Source: Kappaphycus alvarezii (taxonomy: Eukaryota > Rhodophyta > Florideophyceae > Gigartinales > Solieriaceae). Taken from it: a stretch of DNA of 64,000 nt. A program made the translations under genes and the position numbers. This document shows, piece by piece, positions 41,481-53,083 of the stretch. The notes beneath the pieces are model-generated. The model searched no databases. It was given only the letters and a program-made list of their open reading frames with translations, and was not told where the DNA came from. The stretch spans positions 124,001 to 188,000 of the forward strand of contig NADL03000689.1 in assembly GCA_002205965.3 (NCBI GenBank), read 5' to 3'. The stretch's first letter is position 1. Each line of letters starts with the position of its first letter.

Positions 41481-43651
41481 TATCACACGCATCTAACAGC
41501 GTATCAGTTGCGCTTTGTGGTCGTCGGTGGCTATGGCCAACATAACGCGCGAAGCACTTTATGTGATCGATTTGGTCCATACAGTTAGTTCTTAACTGAA
41601 TAGTCGGTCAGTCGGGGCACTCTTGAGATAAGTAATGAGTGAAGCTTCTTCTCTTAGTTATCAAATGTTTGATTGTCTACAGCTATTACAATTGGCACTA
41701 TTTTGGCAAAAAAAATCTGTAGGGAGCCACCCGTGAGGTCACATGCATCTTTTTTACTGGAGGGCTAGGTTTTTTTTGCATTTTTATGGAATGGGAGCTG
41801 TACCCATCGCTGCGCAATGTGTGATATGCGACTTACAAACTAACTAGATTTTTAGAGCCAGTTACAAATGCGCTGCCAGTGAGAACGCTTCAGACATAAG
41901 GATGGCTACCTGGGGGCGGGAGGGCTGATCAGTCCCGCCCCAACAGGAATCGGCCTACCGTATGCACTATAGCGTATGTTTATATATACAATTAAGTTAC
42001 AAATTCATTATCTTTTAAAGAACATAGCTCGTACAGTGGTTTTTAACGGATTTTATTTCTGGACATGAGACGAATCTTTTATTTGTTGTAAATATCGTTA
42101 AAAATTTTAACATGTATGTGTTTCTGTAACTGATGTACACAATACAATTTCTAATGTCAGACTCGAAATGACTTACTGTACGCGTCAAATATGCTGCTTG
42201 TGCAGAAAGATCAATCCGCTACCTACAAAATCGAATATTTGCACAAGTACAGTATATTTTCGCAAGAACGCAGTAACTGCGGTTGAGTCCTAATGGTAAT
42301 TAGGTTCCCCCAAATTATTTTGACTGCGTTTTCGACATTGATATTCAGCAAATCACATATCTTCCCAAATATTTGCTCGAAATACAAAATGAGGATGAGT
42401 TGAGCCAAGACTACGGAGAGCTGAGTAGTCAGTGCTCAGATAATTGGGCTGCTTTAATATAAAAAAGACGCCTAAGTGCGTGTGAATGGTGCGATGCGTT
42501 TTTAAATAACAAAAAAAAACATACTACTTGGAGTCTAGGTCGCGATTATGGGCTACAAACTCCAAGAAAAACCCAGCAAACGAATTTTTGTGGAAATTAT
42601 TTGGTATTGTGTGTGGATTATTGAAAGATTTCCGAGGGAAGTAAAATTGAAGCATGAGAAACAGAAGGCCAATTTATCTTGGCATTCATCGTTAAATAAT
42701 TTGCTCATGTGCTGGAATTACATTCGGAATGGTAATTTGGACCCTCAAGGCGGTTGAAGAGTAAGATAATTTATATTGGTATCTCTCAGTTGCAGAAAAT
42801 CAGACCAATTCAGAAGAAATTCTGCAAAATCGCTGGACATCCATAGATGTACAGTCTAAAGCTGTTGTTACTAGAGGACGCCCAACGAGCACCTTTCATG
42901 TATGTTTATGTATGTTTTTCTTCAAAAAATTCTTCCTCTTGATTTGTTTCAATTATTTGACATATGTTGTGACTTTATGTTGCTAAAAGATATACCTTTG
43001 ATTGAAAAAAAAGCACAGCGTGTTCCCATGGCATCGAGGAAAAGGTTTGTGTTTGGAGGGGCTCTGTCCGGTCTTAGAGGTTGATTGCAAAAGTAGCGAT
43101 GGACGGTCTCAAAGGCGCTTGTCATGCGATCAAAGTCGAAGTCCATGTTGTCGGAATTAAGGTACAGGGGACCAGAAGGGGCGGGCCGGAGGCGCAGCGT
43201 ACAAGTAGCTGGTGGTGAAGCGACGCGCTATGGAGGCTATTCTTGATTGTTTGGGAGACGAAGGAGTGGGACGTTTGGGAGTAGAAATTGCGGTGAGGAA
43301 TAGCACAAGGCGATGGGAGGCAAATGAAGAAGGGGAATGGGTATGAAATTTTGCTTATGAGTGAAGGGAGGCTGTAATTGGATCGAGTACATGAATTAAG
43401 TGTATGTGGCAGTGGTTTACGGGTGGTTCCGAATAAGTGGGTTGGCTATGATGGAAAGCTTAAAGAGAAAGGCAGAAGACGGGATTGAACGGATTCTTTT
43501 TCTACTACTAAATTATATGTTTGCGTTTCTGTGTGTCCGTTGGTCCGTAGCAAAACGCCCTCTGATTGGCGGGCTTGAAAAAAATAAAATCAAAAAATAA
43601 GCGCACCAATCACAACGCGTTTTGTTACGATTGCTCCGGCGGCGGCGCATT
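41481..43651. other. AT-rich stretch, no gene recognised
   Basis: A 69-codon plus frame at 42548-42757 (protein-like, unassigned) and assorted short frames. No TACAG arrays of note. Confidence 0.4.
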
Positions 43652-43711
43652 GCCTGTCTGTACGCCTGAATGCAATGAGCTGACAACAGATAAACAGGCA
43701 TACAGACAGGC
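43652..43711. repeat. 17-bp inverted repeat upstream of helicase remnant
   Basis: GCCTGTCTGTACGCCTG (43652-43668) and CAGGCATACAGACAGGC (43695-43711) are complementary at 16 of 17 positions with a 26-bp spacer. It lies 146 bp upstream of the helicase frame. Confidence 0.85.
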
Positions 43712-43856
43712 ACGCGCCAGTGCAAACTGTCGGCGCCACATAATCAGTGCCGGCCGTGCACCCTGCGCCATATCCCCATCCCGCGTAGCCTGTTCCCGAC
43801 CCCGCCGCTCCGACCCGTCCCCCCACTTCGTGTGGTCTGTTCTTTTGTGACCTTCT

Positions 43857-44370
43857 ATGGCCTGTTTTGTTCAGCCTGCAACCAGCAACTCGCGTGTATT
43901 CTTTGTCGATGCTCCAGGAGGCACCGGCGAGACTTTCGTTTCCGGAGCTATCCAACCATTCCTTCAGATGCGTGAGAAACAAGTCAAAGCCGTCGCCACG
44001 TCCGCTGTCGCAGCTAAACTAATCGATAATGGACGTACTGCGCTCTATACTTTCAAGATACCCATTCCATGCACGGCGCCCGCCTCACTCTTCCGTGCAT
44101 GCCCTGTAGTCCTGCCGACGACAAATTTCACATCCCTGGACTAACGGGAACTCAGCTCTCGGTACACGTGTGCTTTGGCTTTACCACCAACAAGTCACAG
44201 GGTCAGTCGTTCACCGGTAAGCTTGGCTTGGACTTGCGCGACTAGTGCTTCTCCTGCGGCCAGTTGTACGTCGCGTTGTCTCGCAGAAACTATCCAGACA
44301 ACGTTATAGTTTGCACAGAGGTGGACGATGGGATGAGCAAGAACGTAGTGTACCCTGAGGTACTTTCTTA
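43857..44370 (+). pseudogene. PIF1-type (Helitron) helicase remnant, internally deleted
   Basis: From ATG 43857: VFFVDAPGGTGETFVSGAIQ (Walker A; the catalytic Lys of GGTGKTF is Glu), VATSAVAAKLIDNGRTALYT, FKIPIP, the start of a PIF1-family helicase as found in Helitrons. After a frameshift near 44115 the sequence jumps to the far end of the domain: CFGFTTNKSQGQSFTGKLGL, DLRD, stop, FSCGQLYVALSR, KNVVYPEVLS. Motifs II-V are missing, so several hundred codons were deleted. Helitron helicases unwind DNA for rolling-circle transposition; this one cannot work. Confidence 0.8.
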
Positions 44371-44959
44371 GAATATCTTAAACTACTTAGTAAATTGTGT
44401 GTGTTTAAAACAATTGTTTACTTCTCAATCACTTTTTACCCCACCCCTTACTCCACCACTCTTACTCTGTACCCCCCTTTCTGGTGCACGCGAAGCGGGC
44501 ACGGAGCCACTTATTGTTTGAATCACAAAAATTTCATTGTTGACAGTCAAAACTCACCGATCAAAATTCATACTGATACAAATAGATTTGATACTGGAAC
44601 AAAAAAAAACTTAAAAAACCAATAAAAACCAATAAAAGTTGAGTCAATACTAATAATAACTAATATATTACTTTAAAATATATTGAATACAGAAAAAATG
44701 AGGTATGGACATTGTTATAATGGGGTTATTTTTACAATTTGGATTTATCTGAATCATTACTTGAAATTAGATAGATTGGGCACCGAATTTAAAGCTTTTA
44801 CAAATATTGTTAAATGCGCATCAAAGTAATAAAGCCCCGCGCCTATTAGTGAGGCATTCATTTGTTATTGGATTAATCAGTATGCGCCTATTTATTGATT
44901 AGCACTTTCACTGTATCATTTATCGAAAAGACTCAGCAAGTGGGCCTACACAGGCCGCC

Positions 44960-45234
44960 ATGACTAAAGAAGTTTCCTCCGCTCCTAATAACCAAGAACC
45001 AAACATTTTCGTACCTTCTCCTGAAAATGCTCAAAATATATCAGGTTTCTTATACGTACCTGATTTTTTAACGAGATTTAGGATTTTGGAAGCGTGAATT
45101 CTGTTTACCAAGCAGTGATGCCCAACTTAGGAACCCTATTGGGAGAGATCGCGGAGATAGTAAGCAATTGGCACATTGTACTGCTAGAGGGTCTGAAGGT
45201 GGAGGAAAGCAGCAGAAGGCATGGAAAAGTGTAG
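44960..45234 (+). CDS. possible small spliced gene or coding remnant
   Basis: ATG at 44960 sits in a perfect GCCGCCATGA context and opens MTKEVSSAPNNQEPNIFVPS. From 45082 to a TAG at 45232 another frame reads DFGSVNSVYQAVMPNLGTLL, GEIAEIVSNWHIVLLEGLKV, convincingly protein-like. The two are in phase if an intron runs from GTACCT at 45011 (or 45056) to TTTAG at 45081, lengths 71 or 26 bp. The donor sites are weak. Alternatives are a transposon gag remnant with a frameshift, or two unrelated frames. Family unknown. Confidence 0.3.
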
Positions 45235-48200
45235 GATTTCGGGAACTCAGTACAAAGCTCAAAAGATAAGCACACGCAAGGTAGAGATGTGTAGTATATG
45301 GGTACCCCGACTAAAAAAACCCGACGAAATACATAAAAGTAAGATAAATGAGGGATCGAAGGTAAGAGATTACTGCAGTAGAAGGAACAAGAAATTATGG
45401 AGGTCAGTATCCAAAATTAGCTTCATTACATTATTACCAATACTTTTATTATGACGCATTGTTTCCTCTGAAATTCAATTTAGTTATTATTTAACATGAA
45501 TCTTTTGACCAAATTGTTTATCCACGGAGTGTAGTACTGCACGATTGAAAATATGCGAACCTTTACAGTCTAACATATTCATTGACTTCAATTTTGGACA
45601 TTTATGCGGGGTTTGAATATCTCTGAGTCTTTTAACGAAATTAATTTATGAAATAAGTCCCTCAGCGATGAAAAAAATTAAATTAATATAAGCTTTGCGA
45701 AAAGCTAGAGAGTTGGATGGTGTACATTCTAACACATTTCGGTGTTCTTGAAATTAATGCATTCGATGAAATGATAAAACTGCTGAATTAGTAAACCGAA
45801 AATTTCCCCCAAAGAATCTGTTGAAGAGAGCAAATTTAGAAGAAATAAATGGACTTAAAACGTCCCTTCCTGATCATGAGAGCAGAAATTCGAAAAAGGA
45901 TAAAGAATTGGCATTGACAGCAGCTTTTAGGTATTTATTTTCATTCTTTGTTATCGAGGTGTAAATGTTCACTTCACCAATAAAAGAAGTGCTTTAATGT
46001 ACCCAACTGTCTATTTTCTAAAAATAAGTGAGCTCTGAAGGGAGTATATCGAAAATTTTGAGCTGTAAGAACACAAATTTTATATGTTATTATACGCCAA
46101 CCGCCATTATCATTTCGTGAAACTATTTGAATTGATGTTGAAAACATAAATCAGTTCTGAAAAGAATCAAATTCAATATATGAGAATACCCATCCTAACA
46201 CGCACGTTTTGTCATACATTATCCCCTCCACTAACCCCAAATTCATCCCAAAGTCTTTCTCCCGTCCAAAAGAAGTTTTTTTACTGTAAAGATAGGTAAG
46301 AGAGAGAATCACATCTGTGCCCAATGTAGACGCATGAAACTATGGTACGAATGGTGTCAAATATGGATGCAATAAATCTCCAGCTCGGTCTCTAAGGTGG
46401 TAGATTGGTGCCAGACAGGAGATCCGGTTGCCGCACGACTTGAAGCTACGATATTTCAAAGCCCGAAGTTCGTATTGTATAAAAGGTAGGTATCAGTAGT
46501 AGAAGGTGGTCCCTGGGTTCCTGTTTTTAGGGAGATACTCATCTGGACTGCAAGGCATTTTAAACATTTTTATCCCATGAAGTTGATGGGGAGTGAAGAA
46601 TATTGCCATGAAAGAAGAAAAAATCTGCTGTGCTTCCGACTTCACTATAGTGGAATTGTGCCAAACCACACCATTAAATTTCAACTTGAATAAGCATCAG
46701 AATATTCTTGTATGTTTCTACACCTGTAAGCTGCTTTTAGTACTCCCCTTGTCGATTGGTTGAGGTAAAACTGAAAAATAAGAATACGAAACCGATGTCA
46801 TGAAAAGATCGTTATAAAGTCTCAAAACTCGATCTCTAGGCCTATGAAATGGGTAAAAGATAGTATAATTTTTCTGATTTATTGCATCCTAATCTTGAGT
46901 ATCCCATTGATTCCACATATCAAGATTACTTGGTTTTCTGCGCTTTAGGCGGTGGAAAAAAGAACAATTTAATCATAGTTCATTTTTGCAATATGATGTC
47001 CGGCACTTTCATGTAAAGTGCAGCATCTGCAAAAATGCTATATAAGGTCTTTCGAGCCGATTAGAGGAGCAAGTATATAAAAACGAATAATGAAGAATAA
47101 TCCATCAGATAGAAGAAATAAACACTTGTACTTGCAGCAATAATAGGAAGGTAACCCGTCAAGCACAACGGGTAGTAGTCCTGTAAAAATTTGGAAGCTC
47201 TGTTTGTATGGATTACAGTAGGCTTACACCAGCAAACTTACGGCATGCAAATCGTGTCATACTTTTTATATACATGCTCATTCTGTCTCCTGTATCCTCC
47301 CAAAGTGAATACTGTACCAAAAAATAGAAAGCGCAGAAAAGGGCTATTTTAAAAAAAATTGCGAGAAAAGTTATACTATTATGACACATATTTGTAAAAA
47401 GATATAAAAACTGCCAAAAACATTGTACTCACTCAAAATAAGGTTGAATGGGTGGAATCACAGTCACTTACCCCTTATGCCTGAAACTGTATGTTTATAT
47501 GACGGGGACGCTTCTCTCGGTACTTCGATTGCACGCGAAGACGTGAGTCTGGCCAGTATTGTAACCACGATTCTCAATGCTGCGGTACATAAGCCCGTCA
47601 TCAGCACGTAATAGCTTCAATGGAACGTGAAACCAACTTGAATTCCGTACCGAAAATGTTCCAAATTGAGTACATGCGTCTTAAAATTTTCTAAAAAACG
47701 ACCCTGTGACTCAATATGTGCTAGTTCTCTACCACTTGAGCAGAACTTAACACACTATTCTTTAGTTTCTTAGTAAGGTCAATGCGACGAATAAATTACT
47801 GCCCACCTTTATATCTTTTATCAAAAAGGATAGCCCATTAGTTAGCCAAATGCAGGGCCAGTGCATCGATATCCTCATATGGTCGTTCTTCCTTTATTTT
47901 AGGTACTATCAGCTTGTGAAAATATTGTATTTTATGAAACATAGCAATGTCAGAGACGTATCTGGGTTCGATCGCGCTGCATCATATCGCTATTCCATTG
48001 GGTAAAATCGAAACCTCAACCTTAAACCAGTATTGACCATGCTTTCTGCTAAACACTTCTTCCCCTCGTCCAAAAAGCAGGGCAGAATATTTAAAGGTTG
48101 AAAAGTAACATCTGTTGCCTAACGAGCCACCAAATAGTTTTTAAAAAACTTTTTACCATCTGAGAGAATCTTCATGGTGTCGTTCTTACCATGGTAATCA

Positions 48201-49776
48201 ACATATTTATTGTACACAGCGTCACATTTTATCCTACTGAAGTTGATGATGAGAGTTTAAAAGTACTGCATATTCATGTCAAAGATATTAGGCATAAATT
48301 TCCACCTACCACTATGTTCCAGTAGGTTGATCGTTATGAAGGGGGCTTCTTGGGGCGAGGGAGCTCATCCTTCCTCTACCATTTCAAAATTTTGACTCGA
48401 TGAATGACTGGGAGTCCTTCAATAAAGCTTCATATTGCTCTGGATCGAAACTTGCAACTTATAACATGGCCGTACTGGACCATTGCTTATAGAAATCGAT
48501 AAAAAACGGGCATGAAACTGCCCAGGTACTCATCAGTCCCCTCTTTGAGATGAATGTATTCCACATCTTTTAGTTCTTAATATCGTGAGACTGCCGCATT
48601 TGATAGGAGATTCAAGACTTTGGATGCTTTTGTCCAAAAATAGGCAAGATTTGGTGAGATTCATGACTGAAGGGATAGTAAGGGCGTTGAGTGAGTTTAA
48701 TGAGCATCGACTCCCTCCAGACTTATAAATGTATGATTCTCGACAGTTTCGTGCATTAAATGTCGTTGTTAGAGCCTTCTGTGTCAAGGCCACGGATTTT
48801 GGGATGAATATCTTTTTTTTCCGGGAACGGTGCATGCTTTCGGATTTTTTTCGCCAATTTCGTGTATAAAGCGACTCGTATTGTTTCGAACTGCATGGTA
48901 GGCGAAACGAGGGGGGTTTGGTTTACCTAATCACACCTCATGTCTGATGGGCATTTTATGACTTTTTGAATAGTGAAACATGGAAATTTTGAAAAATAAA
49001 GAACCAGTCACCACTGACCGTCTGACCACATTTGTTTCAGCGTTTCAATCCCTTACCGGTAAATAACAAATTTCCCGGTCACTCTTTTAAACGAGAAACG
49101 ACGCGAAATAGACCGGCATCATATCTCTTTCCATTCATTTTCAACAGATTTCGCTCCATCTAGCGGAATTTCACACAAAAACCAGCATCCCGTCAACCCT
49201 TCTTGTCTTACCACCGATATGCTTCTCTATCCTCTGCAGCAGATCCTAACAATGGTCTCTCTCGTTTTCAATCGATTCAACATCTTTCCAAAGTAACTTC
49301 TCCTTCCCGAATTCTCACTGGACCTTCAGCCGAGGAAGCCTGTCTCCTCGTACCCCACTCATCCTTAATCTAAACTAACACGCCCACCTTCTGCTTCCTT
49401 CCTTGCATTCTCCAAGCTTCCTCTTATCCATTTGGTCACAACTCCTATATAAAATCCAACTCATCTTCATCCTTTAAGCCCAGCTACATCAAATGAACAA
49501 CGCTGGGCCTTGCTGCACCTTCTCCGTTTCTGTCTTCACTCTGAAACACAACTAAATTTCGGGTGCCATACATATTACGGCCTCCCAGGGCGAGTCGATT
49601 GCAGTCTTCATATTGCTGGTCCGACCCATTAGGTTCAGCTCCCCACATCCAGGCGTGCACCTTACAGTTTTTTAATGTTGCTCTCCGTCCAATCGCACAA
49701 CGCAAGACACAGAAAAAGTTGTCCAATCTATCGAGTGCCATTCATAATAACTTTTTTAACAAGGCCTGCTCCCGGC
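45235..49776. other. long AT-rich stretch without recognisable genes
   Basis: About 4.5 kb of low-GC DNA. Frames are short and random-looking; the longest is a minus-strand 100-codon frame at 48533-48835 with no known domain. No tandem arrays or element termini were identified by eye. From about 49.1 kb the base composition shifts to C-rich on the plus strand, leading into the tandem repeat. Confidence 0.45.
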
Positions 49777-50330
49777 TGCCACACGCACATCATCCCCACA
49801 CTCAGTCTCGCTGTTCATCGCCTCAAACACCTCACCCCAAAACCATAGCCGCTCCCCGTCGCGATACAAACTTCACCTCATGAATTCATTCCCAGCCCCT
49901 GTCGCCACATACACTGCACCGCATGAATCCATTCCAGAATCCTGTCGGAAAATACGCTTTTATTCCGCGCATCCAGGGTTGCTCTTCCCTGCCACAAGCA
50001 CCTTACTCTACAGCGATTTCATATCTCCGCTGCCACACACACCTCACCTCACAACTATTGCTTGCCCCCCGTCGCCACACTTAACTCACTCTACGCACAA
50101 CCGGGCCTTTTCTCCACTGCCACACGAAAATCACCCCAAAGCGATTACCGACCCCCATTGCCCCACAAATGTCAACCAACGCAAAAACGCCCACTCTCCA
50201 CCGCCACGCACCCAATCCAACCAACCATATTGCTCCCCTTCGCCTGGCATAGTGTGATCATCCCGCCCATCGACGCCCCACTCACCATCCCACCGTACCA
50301 GTCCCGCACTTAGCCGCCACACGTTTTCAG
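49777..50330 (+). repeat. degenerate ~42-bp (14-codon) tandem repeat, about 13-14 units
   Basis: Units anchored on (T/C)GCCACAC-N-CAC-(C)TCAC begin near 49777, 49819, 49860, 49903, 49946, 49990, 50031, 50073, 50118, 50159, 50202, 50241, 50271 and 50315. Spacing is mostly 39-45 bp, with one short unit of 30. The plus strand is strongly C-rich with few G. Because 42 is a multiple of three, open frames (49563-49883 and 49880-50257) translate to a Pro/His/Ser/Thr-rich ~14-residue repeat (for example PLPHTPHLTTIACPP, SPHLTHSTHNRAFS, PLPHENHPKAITDP). It could be a decayed repeat-protein gene or a non-coding minisatellite. Confidence 0.7.
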
Positions 50331-52506
50331 TCGAGAATACCAACCTCAAAAGGCATTTTACTTTGAATCATAGTGTAGGCACTGCACTGCACGTACAGTA
50401 GTATGGAAACCCCTGGGGGAAACGTGCTTGACAGTGATCGCATCAGTATTATCGATTATTTGGCTCTAAGTAATTAGTAGGAGCTGCTAATCAATTGTTT
50501 GGCTTTGGTGGACCGCGGTTGCAATCCATTGAACCAAGGGCTGTTCTTCTGTCGCAAGCCGACAGCGGTGCACAAACACTGACTGATGACGGAATGGTTG
50601 ATCCAAGGAAGTTTGTGACATCAGACTTGGAATCTGGCGAAAGCTACAGTTAAAAAATTCCTGCTAAGCAACACAATGTGCAAGGATATATTCAGCAAGT
50701 TAAAAAAACAGGAGCTAGGAGCTGAAAGTTGCCACCGAAGAAAGACATATCGCTATCAAATTAACAAAAATTATGTTTTGTCTGAACTAGGCCCTTTCTT
50801 TAGTGTATTGCAAAAGTTGCGGAGATCAGGGATATGCATCAGCAAGTATGGAATGTACAAAGCCCACCATGGTCACGCTCTTCAAACTTACTAACAGCAA
50901 TGAAACAATGCAACGGTTGAAGGGAGACTGTCCAGTTTTTTTGAGAATGGTAATGTTAAAGTTGGAAAGCCTCTCTTTGTCAATGGAGATGGTCATTTTG
51001 TGCTCGTGAATCAGATTTTGAGTCCTCAGAGTATTGCCGCCTCCTGGAGGTTCCAGCTGATCGACACAGGAAAGTCGCGAAGAGACAGCTCAGGGACTGA
51101 TATCGAGGGAAGAGCTGGACACAACATTCGGGTCTCCTCGGTCAGACTAATTTGTCCCCCTTTTCAATTATGAAGCATTCACACCGTAACCGATAAAATA
51201 TTTGAGCGGAGGGGTATCCGCTAGTGATATAGCAAGGCTATACCCAAAACATTGTTCGCATCACAGGGAGGGAGGGGTACTTAAACGTCAGTTCTCTGAA
51301 TTTCAAAGTTTTTATGGTACATGTATGTCCATATTTGGACCAATTGGGAACGGGGATAGTGAAACTTTTGTTAACTACAGTAGTGTTAACTCTTTTATAC
51401 TATATGGACATTAATTACTCAAGCATTTCCACCTCCTTGCGCAGTTGGCGACTCGAGTAATGCAGATTGATGCTCCAAGGGAGAAGGGTACGGGATATGG
51501 AGTAAGTCCTAATCAAGATTATAGTACGTCAAATAAGCGAAAGAAGTAATTATTTGGAATTTGAGCTGTTATTAAACAATCTCTGGACTGCTATTTCATT
51601 CAGAATAAAACTGGCTTTTTTTACTATATTAATATTTACATGCTTCAGCAATCTATACTTAAGCATGTGGTCTTGTGGAGTGTTGAAATTGCTCAGCTCG
51701 GAAGGGTTTACTTTTTGCGAAACTTCGATTCTTTTAATGCAACAGCTGTCCTTGATAAATTCAACGTTTATCCCAGAGTGAAACTTGACACGCTGTTAGT
51801 ATAGCTCAGGTTTTTGTATGCAGAATAAACCACTAGATTTCAATCCTCGATGTCTGTCCTTTGTCTCCGAAGCTCTCTTTTGTTCTTCCTTTCGGTCGGC
51901 CTAGGATACGAACTTCTCTGCAAGGTTTGATGTTCGAGCCGCAGTACTTGCGGTTACGACCTTCTCGGGGTATGGCACCCCAGTCTCTGTAGATGCCGGG
52001 GAGATCTTTGCCATTCCTTTCTTTTCCCAGTAGATTCAATCGTTGACTAGTAATGATGCACGGGATTTGATCCCTGGAAGTCTTTTTTTTATCGCCACTG
52101 GGCGTTATCCCGAAGGATCAAGTTAAAACAAAATATTAAACCTCGCTTGCAATAGGAGAGAAAGATAAATATAATAGAGATTTTGACCTTCTGTCAGATT
52201 GGAAGAACTCGCAGCACAGACAAACTTTTGTCGATATCCCGGTTGTGAGGGTTTAGGCGCACACCAGGTATTCTCTGGTTGAACTGTTGTCGTCTGTCTG
52301 GTCGGGCTGTAATAAAACATTTTCATTATACAGTCAGCACTGCAGTATTGAAATCGCTGGTTCCCCTCCGTGCCATGGTCCGTACTGTGGTCAAACAGTA
52401 ATTTCGCGGCCCAAATTTGTGCACACGTCGCTTGGTATGCTGTCCACAGTTTTTTACCACAACAGGTTTATTGATCTCGAATGGGACGGTACCGTTAGAT
52501 TTCAAT
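50331..52506. other. unassigned region with one coding-like remnant
   Basis: Plus-strand frames from 50676 to about 51174 are protein-like but shift frame: LKKQELGAESCHRRKTYRYQ, an eroded zinc-knuckle-like CKSCGDQGYASASMEC, then VKVGKPLFVNGDGHFVLVNQ and ILSPQSIAASWRFQLID. No family is assigned. A TACAG-type cluster lies at 50380-50400. The rest shows nothing. Confidence 0.3.
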
Positions 52507-52706
52507 TAGTACGTGGCACGTACACGAGTATTAGCAGCAAAGTACAGTAACGCGTACAGTATTATTCTGTCAACAATGTACCTGTTTTCGATTTGGTTTG
52601 CATTTATTGCTCCTCAGCGGTCTATATAAAGTGCCCATGACCTGGTATCCAGGTCCAGAGAGGCATCATTGTTCGTGTGACAAGAAACCTGATCCGTGCT
52701 TTACAG
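52507..52706 (+). repeat. LTR-like dispersed repeat, copy 1 (TATA box; empty Tc1 site)
   Basis: About 200 bp here align with 59006-59208. They share GTTTCGATTTGGTTTGCATT-like sequence, a TATA box TCTATATAAAGTGCCC (52621), CAGGTCCAGAG and CCTGATCCGTGCTTTACAG. The left edge (TTCAATTAGTACGTGGCA) carries the unoccupied TA that in the other copy holds a Tc1 element. A gag-like ORF starts 380 bp downstream, so this is probably the U3/R part of an LTR; a matching 3' LTR was not found. Confidence 0.6.
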
Positions 52707-53083
52707 CTTCAGTGGGAAGTTGTAACATAAAATCTTTTGTACCAGCACGACTACCCGAGCTGGTCATTGCAAAAGTTCAATCAAGGTACGAGAGTCTTCA
52801 GAATCTGGGACGCATCCAAAGTCTGAGCCTTATTAGAAGAAACCATCTTCTTGGTGTGTCCGTGAAGGGCACTTTTCGGATTCACGAGATCTAGACTTCT
52901 CATTGCCACGTTGAATAAATGCTATAAGCTGATAATAAGGGAGAGGACTCCCGTAAAGAAGTTTGTGCGCACGAGGCGATGATTCGACGGTTAAGTAGGA
53001 GACGTCCGCGGAGAAAGTCGAAGTCAGAACCTGGGTCGCAACCTGCTGACTGAGAATGTCAAGTTTAGTCTAAAGAAAGAATC

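Noticed and set aside
49777-50330. CRISPR-like array
   Set aside because: Units are degenerate throughout with no conserved repeat/variable spacer alternation, and the genome is eukaryotic.
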